From NCBI GenBank assembly GCA_937872465.1, contig CALMSR010000058.1:39457-103456 (forward strand): 64,000 nt of DNA, given 5' to 3'. Below the pieces are notes generated by a model. It was given only the letters and a program-made list of their open reading frames with translations, was not told the origin of the DNA and did no database searches. Positions 1 to 8,400 of the stretch are shown in pieces. Both the position numbers and the translations under genes were made by a program. This stretch comes from an uncultured Paracoccaceae bacterium. Lineage in GTDB: Bacteria; Pseudomonadota; Alphaproteobacteria; Rhodobacterales; Rhodobacteraceae. The first letter of the stretch is position 1. Each line of letters begins with the position of its first letter.

Positions 1-111
1 TCGCGCCTCGCGGGGGATGGCAAGGCGCTTGCCCGCGGGGAAGGCGGTGCGGTAGGCTCGTCGCCCTACGAGGCCGGCAGAGCCCGGTCGCAGAACCGAA
101 AGGCCAGGCCC

Positions 112-309
112 ATGAAATCCCTCGTCCTCCTCGCCGCCGGCACGCTCCTGCTCGCCGCCTGCAACGCCGGCACCCCGGATCCCTACATGGAGACGAGCGG
201 CGGCTCCGCCGGCGAGCACGGCGAAGGGTATTGCGATTCGGTTTCCGCCGATCCCACCGAGATCGAAAACTGGAACACCGAATGCATGCCCGACAGCAAC
301 CGACGCTGA
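112..309 (+). CDS. small lipoprotein, hypothetical
   Basis: A 65-residue protein with a classic lipoprotein signal: basic start (MKS), hydrophobic stretch, then the lipobox LAAC with the acylated cysteine at residue 17. The mature part is only about 49 residues, acidic and Ser/Gly-rich, with two further cysteines. A purine-rich GAAAGG lies about 8 bases before the ATG. It resembles the many tiny lipoproteins of Rhodobacteraceae, and no function can be read from it. The lipid anchor predicts an envelope location. Alone on its strand with no obvious partner. Gene reality is likely, function unknown. Confidence 0.6.
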   Translation: MKSLVLLAAGTLLLAACNAGTPDPYMETSGGSAGEHGEGYCDSVSADPTEIENWNTECMPDSNRR

Positions 310-520
310 GATCCGCTCCGGCTCCGGCCTCGAGCCTGGCCATTCCCTGACCCACTCCATGCAGGGCGGGCGGCGCAGCACCGCCCTGCCCGCCTCTCCC
401 ATGCGGCACGGCCCGCGGGCGTATCGGCACGGGCCGCGGCTGCATCCGGCCAGGTGTTGCATACGTACCCAAATGCTGCTAGCAAGGGATTGCACGCAGT
501 TCTCGCCCCGAGGTGACCGG

Positions 521-1687
521 ATGAAACCCCCCGATGCGGCGCAGCCGAAGACGGACGCACCCCAGCCGATCCAGCCGGTGGCCGCCCCAGGCGACGTGCT
601 CCAGGTCGAGCGCCACGATTTCGTGGACCTGGTCCCCGAGGGTCGCAAGCGGGTCCAGTCGATGCAGGGCTTCGACCCCGTCTACACCGACATCGTCGAT
701 TACATCGTGCGCTGCACCCATCGCATCTGGGACGAGCGCGACGTGGGGCTGATCTACAGCCACTATACCCACAATTGCGTCGTCTATACCGCCGCCAAGA
801 CCATGTACGACCGCGAGGAGGTGGTGCGGGACACGATCGAGCGGCTGGTCACCCTCCCCGAGCGCCGCGGCATGGCGACGCAGGTGATCTGGTCGGGCGA
901 CGACCGCAGGGGCTTCTACACCTCGCATCTCGTCACCGGATCCGGGCGCCACAGCCAGCACGGCAGCTACGGCCCGCCCACCGGGCGCACCTTCGTCTCG
1001 CGCACCATCGCCGATTGCATGGTCCATAAGAACCGGATCTACCGCGAATGGATCGTGGCGGATGCCATGGCGATCGTGAAGCAGCTCGGCCTCGACCCCC
1101 AGGCCCTGGCCGAGAAGGCGGCGCGGGCGCGGCTCGACAAGGGCCTGCTCGCCGTCGACATCGGCGAGAACCGGCGCATGGTCGGCCAATACCCGCCCGA
1201 GAGCGAGGCGATCCTCGACATCGCCGCCACCGATCTCGAGCGCCACACCCTGCAATGGCTGCACGAGGTCTGGAACCGCCGCATGTTCGGCAGGATCAAG
1301 GATGTCTACGCCCCGACCGTGATGTACCACGGGCCGCTGATGGCAGAGCTCACCGGGATCGCCGCGGTGATGCACCAGACCATCGGGCTGATGGGCTCGG
1401 TTCCGGATGCGAGCTTCGAGCCGCAGCACATCTGCTCGACCCCCTGCGCGGAGGGCGGCACCAAGGTCGCGGTCCGCTGGGTGATGGAGGGCCACCACCT
1501 CGGCCACGGGCTGCTCGCCGATCTCGGCGAGCCCACGGGCAAGCGGCTGCAGATCATGGGGATCAGCCATTTCCACTACAGGGACGGGCGCATCGTCGAC
1601 GAGTGGCGGGTCTACGACCAGCTCGCGCTGCTGACACAGATCAAGCTCGCGCAGATGGCCGACCAGCGGGAAGCGCCGGCGACCTGA
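521..1687 (+). CDS. SnoaL-like / NTF2-fold protein with two domains
   Basis: A 388-residue protein built from two NTF2-like (SnoaL-type) modules, about residues 50-190 and 225-370. Each has the typical helix with a conserved Trp (HRIWDERD; LHEVWNRRM), a Tyr-rich cone and a C-terminal EW strand (REWIVADAM; DEWRVYDQ). The reading frame is open further upstream, but the ATG at 521 is preceded by GAGGTGA with a 4-base gap and starts a normal sequence, so this start is chosen. The fold is used by polyketide cyclases, ester cyclases and small-molecule-binding proteins. The substrate is unknown, there is no signal peptide, and it is probably cytoplasmic. The tandem arrangement probably came from an internal duplication (inference). 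Confidence 0.75.
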   Translation: MKPPDAAQPKTDAPQPIQPVAAPGDVLQVERHDFVDLVPEGRKRVQSMQGFDPVYTDIVDYIVRCTHRIWDERDVGLIYSHYTHNCVVYTAAKTMYDREEVVRDTIERLVTLPERRGMATQVIWSGDDRRGFYTSHLVTGSGRHSQHGSYGPPTGRTFVSRTIADCMVHKNRIYREWIVADAMAIVKQLGLDPQALAEKAARARLDKGLLAVDIGENRRMVGQYPPESEAILDIAATDLERHTLQWLHEVWNRRMFGRIKDVYAPTVMYHGPLMAELTGIAAVMHQTIGLMGSVPDASFEPQHICSTPCAEGGTKVAVRWVMEGHHLGHGLLADLGEPTGKRLQIMGISHFHYRDGRIVDEWRVYDQLALLTQIKLAQMADQREAPAT

Positions 1688-1865
1688 CGGCCGATGCCAG
1701 CGGCCCTCGCCGTCGACTCGCTTCCCACGCGGGCCGGCGTTCCCCGGCCCCATCGACCCCTGGCGACCTCCAGGCGGCGGGCATCGCATCCGGAGCTCGC
1801 CGTTCCCGGCGCGACCGTCCCGCAGCATGGCGAGGGCCGCGCCGGCAAGGGCCGCGGCCCCGCTG

Positions 1866-2738
1866 TCATGCCGGCGCCGTCAGGACCAGCGTCGACCAGC
1901 TGCCCAGCGCGTGCCGCCGCCGGCGGGCGAAGCCCCAGCCGCGATAGACCGCCTCGACCCCGGCCGCCTGCCGGGTCAGGATGCCCGACAGCACCAGCAC
2001 CGCGCCGGGGGCCGCGTTCCGCGCCATCTCCGGCGCCAGCCGCCTGAGCGGACCGGCCAGGATATTCGCCAGCAGGAGATCATAGGGCCCGCGCGCGCGG
2101 ACCACCGGCGCCGCGAAGCCCGTGGCCGTGGCGCAGAGGATGCGCCCGCCGAGCCGGTTCGCGGCGATATTGGCCCGCGCGGTCTCCACGGCCAGCGCGT
2201 CCATGTCCGAGGCGGTCGCCCGGCAGGGCCAGACCCGCGCCGCCGCCATGGCGAGCACGCCGGTGCCGCAGCCGATATCCGCGACATTGCGGAAGCCCCA
2301 CCCGGCGCGCGCCAGCCCGTCGAGCGCCAGCAGGCAGCCGCGCGTGGATTCGTGATGCCCGGTGCCGAAGGCGAGCGCCGCCTCGATCTCGAGGCCGACG
2401 CGGTTGGACGGGATCCGCGCGCGGTCATGGCTGCCGTAGACCACGAAGCGGCCCGCCTCCACCGGCGTCAGCCCGGCGCGCACCTGGGCGAGCCAGTCCC
2501 GGCTCCCCACCGGCGCCAGCGCGAAATCCGGCGCCCCCTGCGCCGCGGCGAGCAGCGCGAGCCGGGCCGCATCCGGACGCCCGTCGAAATAGGCCCCGAC
2601 CTCCCAGATCCCCGAGCCGTCGTCGCGGTCGTGCACCCCGGTCGCGCTCGGCGCCGGCTCCAGCGCGTCGAGCGCCTCGGAAAGCGCCTGCGCAGCCGCC
2701 TCGCCGCGCGTGGTGGTGGTCGCGTGAAAGAGCGTCAA
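1866..2738 (-). CDS. prmA: ribosomal protein L11 methyltransferase
   Basis: A 290-residue class I SAM-dependent methyltransferase. The N-terminal part (1-110) corresponds to the L11-recognition domain. The catalytic domain carries the SAM-binding DIGCGTGVLAMAAA motif near residue 155 and the LANIL motif near 223, and the GTGHHESTRGCL segment just before motif I is characteristic of PrmA. It trimethylates ribosomal protein L11 in the cytoplasm. The start is a TTG preceded by an AGGGGAG ribosome-binding site; no better ATG exists. Downstream msrA points the same way but is separated by a repeat-bearing spacer, so prmA is probably transcribed alone. Confidence 0.93.
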   Translation of the reverse strand: MTLFHATTTTRGEAAAQALSEALDALEPAPSATGVHDRDDGSGIWEVGAYFDGRPDAARLALLAAAQGAPDFALAPVGSRDWLAQVRAGLTPVEAGRFVVYGSHDRARIPSNRVGLEIEAALAFGTGHHESTRGCLLALDGLARAGWGFRNVADIGCGTGVLAMAAARVWPCRATASDMDALAVETARANIAANRLGGRILCATATGFAAPVVRARGPYDLLLANILAGPLRRLAPEMARNAAPGAVLVLSGILTRQAAGVEAVYRGWGFARRRRHALGSWSTLVLTAPA

Positions 2739-2842
2739 GCCTCTGCTCCCCTGCCGGATCGACGGCGCTTACGGGCGCCGCGCCGCGCGGTCAAGCGGGA
2801 GGCTCAGGACGATCGCGTCTGGCGCCAAATCTCTCTTCACCA

Positions 2843-2955
2843 ACGGCCCCGCCACAAGAGGAGGGCAGCGCCCGGCCCGGCGGTGCCCGCCGCGCGGGGT
2901 GGTTGCGCTGGGCTCGGGCGGAACTCGGGCGGACGGGGTTGCGTTGCCGAGATGC
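2843..2955 (+). repeat. dispersed GC-rich repeat, family A, internally deleted copy
   Basis: This spacer between prmA and msrA carries the family A motifs: a CCGCCACAA..GAGGGCAGCGCCCGG start block and a GGCGGGGTGGTTGCGC-type end block. Both also occur at 10862-11010 and in part at 13465-13545 and 30145-30325. Compared with the copy near 10.9 kb, roughly 70 bases between the two blocks are missing here. No coding capacity is evident. Seen by eye, so the limits are approximate. Confidence 0.55.
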
Positions 2956-2964
2956 ACCCCCCGG

Positions 2965-3615
2965 TTATGAGACCGCCGCACCCACCGGACAGCTCACGCC
3001 GGTCCCGCCGAGGCCGCAATAGCCGGCGGGGTTCTTCGCCAGATACTGCTGGTGGTACTCCTCGGCAGGGTAGAAGGCCGGCGCCTCGACGATCTCGGTG
3101 GTGACCGGCCCGTAGCCGGCGGCCCGCAGCCTGGCCGCATAGGCGTCGCGGGAGGCCTCCGCCGCCGCGCGCTGGCCCGCGTCGAAGACATAGATGCCCG
3201 AGCGGTACTGCGTGCCCACGTCATTGCCCTGGCGCATGCCCTGGGTCGGGTCGTGGCTCTCCCAGAAGACCCTGAGCAGGTCGTCATAGCCGATCTGCGC
3301 GGGATCGAAGACCACCCGGACCACCTCGTTATGCCCGGTCTGGCCCGAGCAGACCTCGCGATATTCCGGATTGGGCGTGGCCCCGCCGGCATAGCCCACC
3401 TGGGTGATCCAGACCCCCGGCAGGCTCCAGAACTTGCGCTCGGCCCCCCAGAAGCAGCCGAGCCCGAAGAGCGCCTGCCCCATGCCCTCGGGATGGGGCC
3501 CGGCGAGCGTCCGGCGATTGACGAAATGCGTCTCCGCCGTCGGGATCGGATCGGGTCGCCCCGGCAGCGCCGCCCCGGGGGCGGGAAACTCGGTCTTCCG
3601 CTTCAGGCCGAACAT
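2965..3615 (-). CDS. msrA: peptide-methionine (S)-S-oxide reductase
   Basis: A 216-residue MsrA that repairs the S-epimer of methionine sulfoxide in proteins and is probably cytoplasmic (no signal peptide). The catalytic motif [12 protein letters not shown] sits near residue 52, followed by the family segments [26 protein letters not shown] and [10 protein letters not shown]-terminal cysteines in [15 protein letters not shown] are in place to act as resolving cysteines for thioredoxin recycling. The ATG at 3615 has a GGAAGGA site upstream. A second MsrA homologue at 13946-14551 is secreted and lacks the catalytic cysteine, so this copy is the competent one. The 187-base leader holds a conserved block. 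Confidence 0.95.
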   Translation of the reverse strand: MFGLKRKTEFPAPGAALPGRPDPIPTAETHFVNRRTLAGPHPEGMGQALFGLGCFWGAERKFWSLPGVWITQVGYAGGATPNPEYREVCSGQTGHNEVVRVVFDPAQIGYDDLLRVFWESHDPTQGMRQGNDVGTQYRSGIYVFDAGQRAAAEASRDAYAARLRAAGYGPVTTEIVEAPAFYPAEEYHQQYLAKNPAGYCGLGGTGVSCPVGAAVS

Positions 3616-3726
3616 GCGTCATCCTTCCTCTGATACGGGGGCCGCGGCGGTCAGGATCTAGGCCAGCAGCGCCAGTTTCCAAGCCACACCGCCCCGAAAG
3701 GCGCCATGACCGCATGCCGCATCAAC

Positions 3727-3783
3727 CCGTTAACACTTTAATCCCGTATTATCAGCCAGTTACGGCCCGTCCCCATGGGGACG
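3727..3783 (-). repeat. 57-bp conserved intergenic block, copy 1
   Basis: This block shares CCGTTAACACTTT, then exactly 19 bases, GTTAC, 5 bases, GTCC, 1 base, and CATGGGGACG with 62291-62347. The spacings are the same in both, and 38 of 57 positions are identical. Here the right end lies inside a perfect 24-bp palindrome (3764-3787, centre CCCATGGG). Read on the minus strand, both copies lie ahead of a minus-strand gene (here msrA, start 3615). No known regulator site was recognised. Confidence 0.6.
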
Positions 3784-3787
3784 GGCC
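3764..3787. promoter_or_regulatory. perfect 24-bp palindrome 3' of homospermidine synthase
   Basis: A perfect inverted repeat, GGCCCGTCCCC facing GGGGACGGGCC around AT, lies 16 bases past the hss stop codon. It could form a hairpin in the hss transcript (minus strand), but no U-run follows, so a Rho-independent terminator is not supported. It overlaps the right end of the conserved block also found at 62.3 kb, where the palindrome is only partly kept. Confidence 0.5.
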
Positions 3788-3802
3788 GCCGCAGCCGCCG
3801 CC

Positions 3803-5227
3803 TCAGGTGGCCAGCACGTTCTGGAATTGCCAGGGATCGGCCTCGTCGATCTCCTCGGCGAACTGCGGCCAGCGGGTCGAGATCGGGGTCCAGTCGGTGT
3901 AATGCGCCTCGATCCGGCCGAGATAGGGGCGCTGGATCTCGAGGCAGCGGGCATGGTCCATCTCGTCGGTCTCCACGATCCCGGCGGTCGGATTCTCCAG
4001 CGCCCAGACCATGCCGGCCAGCACCGCGCTCGTCACCTGCAGCCCGGTGGCGTTCTGATAGGGCGCCAGCGCGCGCGCCTCGCGGATGCTCAGCCGCGAG
4101 CCGTACCAGAGCGCGTTCCTCGCATGCCCGTAGAGCAGCACGCCGAGATCGTCCTCGCCGCTCAGGATCTCGTTCTCGTCGAGGATCTTGGCCTCCGGCT
4201 GGATCACCCCCGAGCCGAGCGTCTCGTGCAGGCTCAGCACCGCCTGGTCGCAGGGATGATAGGCGTAATGGCAGGTCGGCCGGAACTCCGGCGCCTCCCC
4301 CTCGCCGATGGTGTAGTAATCGGCGATCGAGATCGCCTCGTTATGCGTCACCAGGAAGCCGTATTGCGGCCCCGCGGTCGGGCACCAGGTATGCACCCGC
4401 GTCAGGATCCCCGGGGTGTCGAGATAGATCGCCGCCCGGCAGCCCGCCCCGTGCCGGTGCCCGTTCGGCGGGAACCAGGTCTCGTGGCTGCCCCAGCCGA
4501 GCTCCGCCGGCTGGAAGCTCTCGGCGATGAAGCCCTCCACCGACCAGGTGTTGACGAAGGTGCCGATCGGCTTGGCGTCGCGCCCGGCCTGGGTGTCGCG
4601 CTCGGCGATATGGACGCCCTTGACGCCGAGGTCGCGCATCAGCGCGGCCCAGCCCGCGCGGTCGGTGGGTGCCGGGACGGGGCGGCCGCTGTCCTCGGCC
4701 AGCCGCAGCAGCGCCTCCTTGAGGAGCCAGGACACCATGCCCGGATTGGCGCCGCAGCAGGACACCGCGGTGGTGCCGCCCGGATTGGCCCGCTTCTCCC
4801 GCCGCACCGCCTCGCGCAGCGCATAGTTCGTGCGCTCGCTGGGATCGGCCTCGAGGTCGAAATAGAAGCCGGGCCAGGGCTCCACCACCGTGTCGATATA
4901 GAGCACGCCCAGCTCCCGGCAGAGCCGCAGGATGTCGAGCGAGCCGGTGTCGACCGAGAGGTTCACGCAGAACCCGCGCCGCTCCGGGAAGAGCGGGGCG
5001 AGGATCTCGCGGTAGTTCTCGCGGGTGAGCGCCGCCTGGATGTGATCGACGCCGCGCTGGGCGAGGAAGGCCGCATGCTCGTCGGAGGGCTCGATGACAT
5101 GCACGTCATGCGGGTCATAGGCGAAGTGGCGCTCGATCAGCGGCAGCGTGCCCTGGCCGATCGAGCCGAAGCCGACGATCACGACGGGGCCGTCGATGCG
5201 GCCGTGGAGCGGGTGGGTGCTGGCCAT
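3803..5227 (-). CDS. hss: homospermidine synthase
   Basis: A 474-residue NAD-dependent enzyme that makes sym-homospermidine from putrescine (EC 2.5.1.44), the main long polyamine in many alphaproteobacteria. The N-terminal Rossmann motif VVIVGFGSIGQGTLPLI (about 15-31) binds NAD. The family segments VNLSVDTGSLDILRLC, YIDTVVEPWPGFYFD, CCGANPGMVSWLLKEAL and HNEAISIADYYTIG are all present, and the length matches the family. ATG start at 5227. The rpsD gene lies upstream on the same strand, but a strong terminator (5251-5286) between them argues that hss has its own promoter or depends on read-through. Confidence 0.95.
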   Translation of the reverse strand: MASTHPLHGRIDGPVVIVGFGSIGQGTLPLIERHFAYDPHDVHVIEPSDEHAAFLAQRGVDHIQAALTRENYREILAPLFPERRGFCVNLSVDTGSLDILRLCRELGVLYIDTVVEPWPGFYFDLEADPSERTNYALREAVRREKRANPGGTTAVSCCGANPGMVSWLLKEALLRLAEDSGRPVPAPTDRAGWAALMRDLGVKGVHIAERDTQAGRDAKPIGTFVNTWSVEGFIAESFQPAELGWGSHETWFPPNGHRHGAGCRAAIYLDTPGILTRVHTWCPTAGPQYGFLVTHNEAISIADYYTIGEGEAPEFRPTCHYAYHPCDQAVLSLHETLGSGVIQPEAKILDENEILSGEDDLGVLLYGHARNALWYGSRLSIREARALAPYQNATGLQVTSAVLAGMVWALENPTAGIVETDEMDHARCLEIQRPYLGRIEAHYTDWTPISTRWPQFAEEIDEADPWQFQNVLAT

Positions 5228-5250
5228 GCCTCGGCTCTCCTTCCTGCGGC

Positions 5251-5286
5251 AAAACGAAAGGGCCGCGCGACGCCCGCGCGGCCCTT
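5251..5286 (-). terminator. Rho-independent terminator of rpsD
   Basis: Read on the minus strand, a perfect 12-bp stem (AAGGGCCGCGCG pairing with CGCGCGGCCCTT) with a 5-base loop is followed by TCGTTTT. It starts 23 bases after the rpsD stop codon and ends 24 bases before the hss start, so it separates the two genes. This is the strongest hairpin-plus-U-tract noticed on the minus strand. Confidence 0.85.
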
Positions 5287-5308
5287 CGGCGGGATGGGCT
5301 GGCGGCGA

Positions 5309-5929
5309 TCAGTTCTTGGCGTAGAACTCCACCACCAGATTGGGCTCCATCATCACCGGATAGGGCACGTCGCCGAGCGCGGGCGTGCGCACGAATTCGG
5401 CGGTCATCTTGGCATGGTCGACGCTGAGATAATCGGGAACGTCGCGCTCCGGGCTGCCGGTGGCTTCCAGGACGATGGCGAGCTGGCGCGACTTCTCGCG
5501 CACCTGGATCACGTCGCCCTCCTTCACGCGATAGGAGGCGATGTTCACCCGCTGGCCGTTCACCTGCACATGGCCGTGGTTGACGAACTGGCGCGCGGCG
5601 AACATGGTCGGCACGAATTTCGCGCGATAGATCACGGCATCGAGGCGCTTCTCGAGCAGCCCCACCAGCAGCTCGCTGGTATCGCCGCGCAGGCGCTCGG
5701 CCTCGGCATAGATGCGGCGGAACTGCTTCTCGGTCAGGTCGCCATAATAGCCCTTGAGCTTCTGCTTGGCCCGCAGCTGGGTGCCGAAGTCGCTCATCTT
5801 GCCCTTGCGGCGCTGGCCGTGCTGGCCGGGGCCGTATTCGCGGCGGTTCACGGGGCTCTTCGGGCGGCCCCAGATGTTCTCGCCCATGCGGCGATCGATC
5901 TTGTATTTCGCGGACGTACGCTTGGTCAC
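5309..5929 (-). CDS. rpsD: 30S ribosomal protein S4
   Basis: A 206-residue S4, a primary 16S rRNA binder that nucleates assembly of the small subunit. The family sequence is clear: the start [20 protein letters not shown], the Gly/Arg-rich [22 protein letters not shown] stretch, then an S4 RNA-binding domain near residues 95-160 ([41 protein letters not shown]). The alphaproteobacterial form lacks the four-cysteine zinc motif. The start is GTG at 5929 with AGGA about 7 bases upstream. It stands alone rather than in an S13-S11-S4-rpoA operon, as is usual in this class. Confidence 0.97.
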   Translation of the reverse strand: MTKRTSAKYKIDRRMGENIWGRPKSPVNRREYGPGQHGQRRKGKMSDFGTQLRAKQKLKGYYGDLTEKQFRRIYAEAERLRGDTSELLVGLLEKRLDAVIYRAKFVPTMFAARQFVNHGHVQVNGQRVNIASYRVKEGDVIQVREKSRQLAIVLEATGSPERDVPDYLSVDHAKMTAEFVRTPALGDVPYPVMMEPNLVVEFYAKN

Positions 5930-6187
5930 GTCGGTTTTCCTCGTCTATCCAGTCGCAACAATGGCGGCGGCTTCCTTTGCCGGGACGATCCCGGCCGACA
6001 GGCTTCCCCTTGCGGGGTCCACAGACGCCCATTCCCGCCACCCCAACCGGGCAGCGGACCGGGGGCTTATAGCGACTGCGCGACCGCTGTCAATCCGGAC
6101 GGGATCACGGCCACTGCGAAGGCCTGGCCGCTTGCGGCCCGGGCCGGCAGGCGCTCATATGGCGGCCCCGGCCGGAGGTGCGTGCAG

Positions 6188-7543
6188 GTGGACGAGCGGA
6201 TGGATCGCAGGGGCGTCTTCGCCTGGATGCTCTTCGACTGGGCGAACCAGCCGTTCCAGACGCTGATCGTCACCTTCGTCTTCGGACCCTATTTCGTCGC
6301 CCGCGTGGTCGGCGACCCGGTGGCGGGACAGGCGCATTGGGCGACCGCGACGGCGATCGGCGGCGCCGCGGTGGCGGTGCTGGCGCCGCTGCTCGGCGCC
6401 GTCGCCGACCGCACCGGGGCGCGCAAGCGCTGGATCGCCGCCTTCTCGGCCCCCTTCGTGATCGGCTGCGCCGGGCTCTGGATCGCCGCGCCGGAGGCCT
6501 CGCCGCTCTGGCTGATCCTCGCCTTCTTCGTGCTCGCCTATGTCGGCTCGGAATTCACCCTGATCTTCTCGAACGCCATGCTGCCCGGGCTGGGGCCGCG
6601 GCGCGAGATCGGGCGGATCTCGGGCTCGGGCTGGGCGCTCGGCTATGCCGGCGGGCTGGTGGCGCTCGCCCTGGTGCTGGCGCTGCTGACCCCGGCGCCC
6701 GGCGGGACGCGCACCCTGGCCGGGCTCGATCCGGTCTTCGGGCTGAGCGACGCGCTGGGCGAGCCGGCGCGCGCGGTGGGCCCGGCCAGCGCGCTCTGGT
6801 ATCTCGTCTTCGCCCTGCCGCTCTTCCTCTTCGCCCCCGATGCCGCCCCCGCCGCGCGGCTCGGGAAAGCGACGCGGGAGGGGCTGCGCGACCTCCGGGC
6901 GACCTTGCGCCAGATCCGAAGGTTCCGCGGCTTCTTCACCTATCTTCTCGCCTCGATGGTCTATCGCGACGCGCTCGCGGGGCTTTTCGCCTTCGGCGGC
7001 ATCTATGCCGCGGGCGTGCTCGGCTGGGGCATGTTCGAGCTCGGGCTCTTCGGGATCGTCGCGGCCGGCGCCGGGGCACTCGGCGCCTGGCTGGGCGGAC
7101 GGGCGGACCGCGCCTTCGGGCCGCGGCCGGTGATCGTCGCGGCGATCTGGATGCTGATCGGCGTCGGCGGGCTCGCGCTGATGACCACCCGCGAGGCGGT
7201 GCTCGGCATTCCCGTGGCCCCCGGATCCCCCCTGCCCGACCGGGTGTTCTTCTTCGCCGGCGCGGTGCTCGGCGCCGGATCGGGCATCCTCCAGGCCGCC
7301 TCGCGCACCCTGCTCGTGCATCTCGCCGAGGGCAGGGTCGCCAGCGCCCAGGCCTTCGGCCTCTACGCGGTCTCGGGCAAGGTCACCGCCTTCGCCGCCC
7401 CGGCGCTGATCGCGGTCACCACCGCCGCCACCGGGTCGCAGCGGCTGGGCTTCAGCCCGGTCATCGCGCTTTTCCTGATCGGGCTCCTCCTGCTATACTG
7501 GGCAAAACAAGAATACGAGCAGCCCGGAGACCTCCCCGCATGA
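6188..7543 (+). CDS. MFS permease of the UMF1 (Atg22-like) family
   Basis: A 451-residue membrane protein with about 12 predicted hydrophobic segments. The opening RRGVFAWMLFDWANQPFQTLIVTFVFGPYF is the hallmark of the Atg22/UMF1 subgroup of major facilitator transporters. The substrate is unknown in bacteria; fungal Atg22 exports amino acids from the vacuole. The GTG at 6188 has GGAGGTG seven bases upstream and is preferred over the ATG at 6200. Its stop overlaps the start of mepA (ATGA), and mepA in turn overlaps the next gene, so the three form one operon. A link between the permease and wall turnover is conceivable but only inferred. Confidence 0.88.
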   Translation: MDERMDRRGVFAWMLFDWANQPFQTLIVTFVFGPYFVARVVGDPVAGQAHWATATAIGGAAVAVLAPLLGAVADRTGARKRWIAAFSAPFVIGCAGLWIAAPEASPLWLILAFFVLAYVGSEFTLIFSNAMLPGLGPRREIGRISGSGWALGYAGGLVALALVLALLTPAPGGTRTLAGLDPVFGLSDALGEPARAVGPASALWYLVFALPLFLFAPDAAPAARLGKATREGLRDLRATLRQIRRFRGFFTYLLASMVYRDALAGLFAFGGIYAAGVLGWGMFELGLFGIVAAGAGALGAWLGGRADRAFGPRPVIVAAIWMLIGVGGLALMTTREAVLGIPVAPGSPLPDRVFFFAGAVLGAGSGILQAASRTLLVHLAEGRVASAQAFGLYAVSGKVTAFAAPALIAVTTAATGSQRLGFSPVIALFLIGLLLLYWAKQEYEQPGDLPA

Positions 7544-8400
7544 TCCAGACGGCGCGTGCCATCACTCTCGCCATCCTCGTCGCCGCCGGTTGCGCCGCGG
7601 GCGCCGGCGCCCAGACCGCGCAATCGCTCTTCGCCGCCAGGGCGACGCCCTCGCCGCACGGCGCCCATCCCGTCGGGCAGCACGCGCGCGGCTGCCTCGC
7701 GGGCGGGGTCCAGCTGCCCGAGAGCGGGCCGACCTGGCAGGCGATGCGGCTCGGCCGCAACCACAACTGGGGCCATCCCGAAATGATCGCCTTCGTGGAG
7801 GATCTCAGCCGCAGCGCCACCCGGGTCGGCTGGAAGGGGCTCTACGTGGGCGACATCAGCCAGGCGCGCGGCGGCCCGGTCAAGGGCCATGCCTCCCACC
7901 AGATCGGGCTCGACGTCGACATCTGGTTCACGCCGCCGCCGCGGCTCGACCTCAGCCGCCGCGAGCGCGAGCAGCTCTCCGCGATCGACGTGCGCTCCGC
8001 CGACCAGCGGCACGTGAACGGCAACTGGACGAAATCCCACGAGGCGCTGCTCAGGGCGGCCGCGCTCGACCCGCGCGTCAACCGCATCTTCGTCACCGCG
8101 CCGGCCAAGCTCGCCATGTGCGCCGACGCAGGCGCGAACGACCGCGCCTGGCTCGGCAAGATCCGGCCCTGGTGGGGCCACAACGATCACTTCCACGTGC
8201 GGCTGAACTGCCCTGCGGGCGCTGCGGGCTGCGTGATGCCCGACCCGGTGCCCGCCGGCGACGGCTGCCAGGACGCCGTCTGGTGGGTGACCGAGGCGCT
8301 GGAGCCGCCCGACCCCAACGCCCCGAAGCCGAAGCCCAAGCCGCCGCTGCGCCTCGCCGACCTGCCGCCGCAATGCGGCGAGGTGCTCTCCGCGCGATGA
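7540..8400 (+). CDS. mepA: penicillin-insensitive murein endopeptidase
   Basis: A 286-residue secreted LAS-family metallopeptidase that cuts D-alanyl-meso-DAP crosslinks in peptidoglycan. It has a signal peptide of about 25 residues (ending GAGAQ), then the family motifs RNHNWGHPEMIAF, GGPVKGHASHQIGLDVDIWF (zinc His and Asp) and WWGHNDHFHVRLNC (HFH zinc motif). Cysteines near 57, 190, 223, 230 and 241 match the disulfides of the family. ATG overlaps the stop of the permease by four bases. The C-terminal tail is Pro/Lys-rich (PNAPKPKPKPPLR). Periplasmic. Confidence 0.94.
   Translation: MIQTARAITLAILVAAGCAAGAGAQTAQSLFAARATPSPHGAHPVGQHARGCLAGGVQLPESGPTWQAMRLGRNHNWGHPEMIAFVEDLSRSATRVGWKGLYVGDISQARGGPVKGHASHQIGLDVDIWFTPPPRLDLSRREREQLSAIDVRSADQRHVNGNWTKSHEALLRAAALDPRVNRIFVTAPAKLAMCADAGANDRAWLGKIRPWWGHNDHFHVRLNCPAGAAGCVMPDPVPAGDGCQDAVWWVTEALEPPDPNAPKPKPKPPLRLADLPPQCGEVLSAR

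Noticed and set aside
1738..1770. Third repeat family shared with 44990-45020
   Set aside because: Only about 30 bases look similar (TCCCC.GCCC.ATCGACCC.TGGCGA), which is weak in DNA of this composition without a computed alignment.
3728..3742. CtrA binding site (GTTAACACTTTAA)
   Set aside because: The two TTAA half-sites are separated by 4 bases, not the 7 required, and the second copy at 62.3 kb lacks the second half-site.
3764..3787. Rho-independent terminator for hss
   Set aside because: The palindrome is perfect but no T-run follows on the minus strand, so it is reported only as a palindrome.
3827..7543. Very long plus-strand open frame over hss and rpsD
   Set aside because: It is an antisense shadow in GC-rich DNA. 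Only its last part, from 6188, encodes a real protein (the UMF1 permease); the rest opposes two certain genes.
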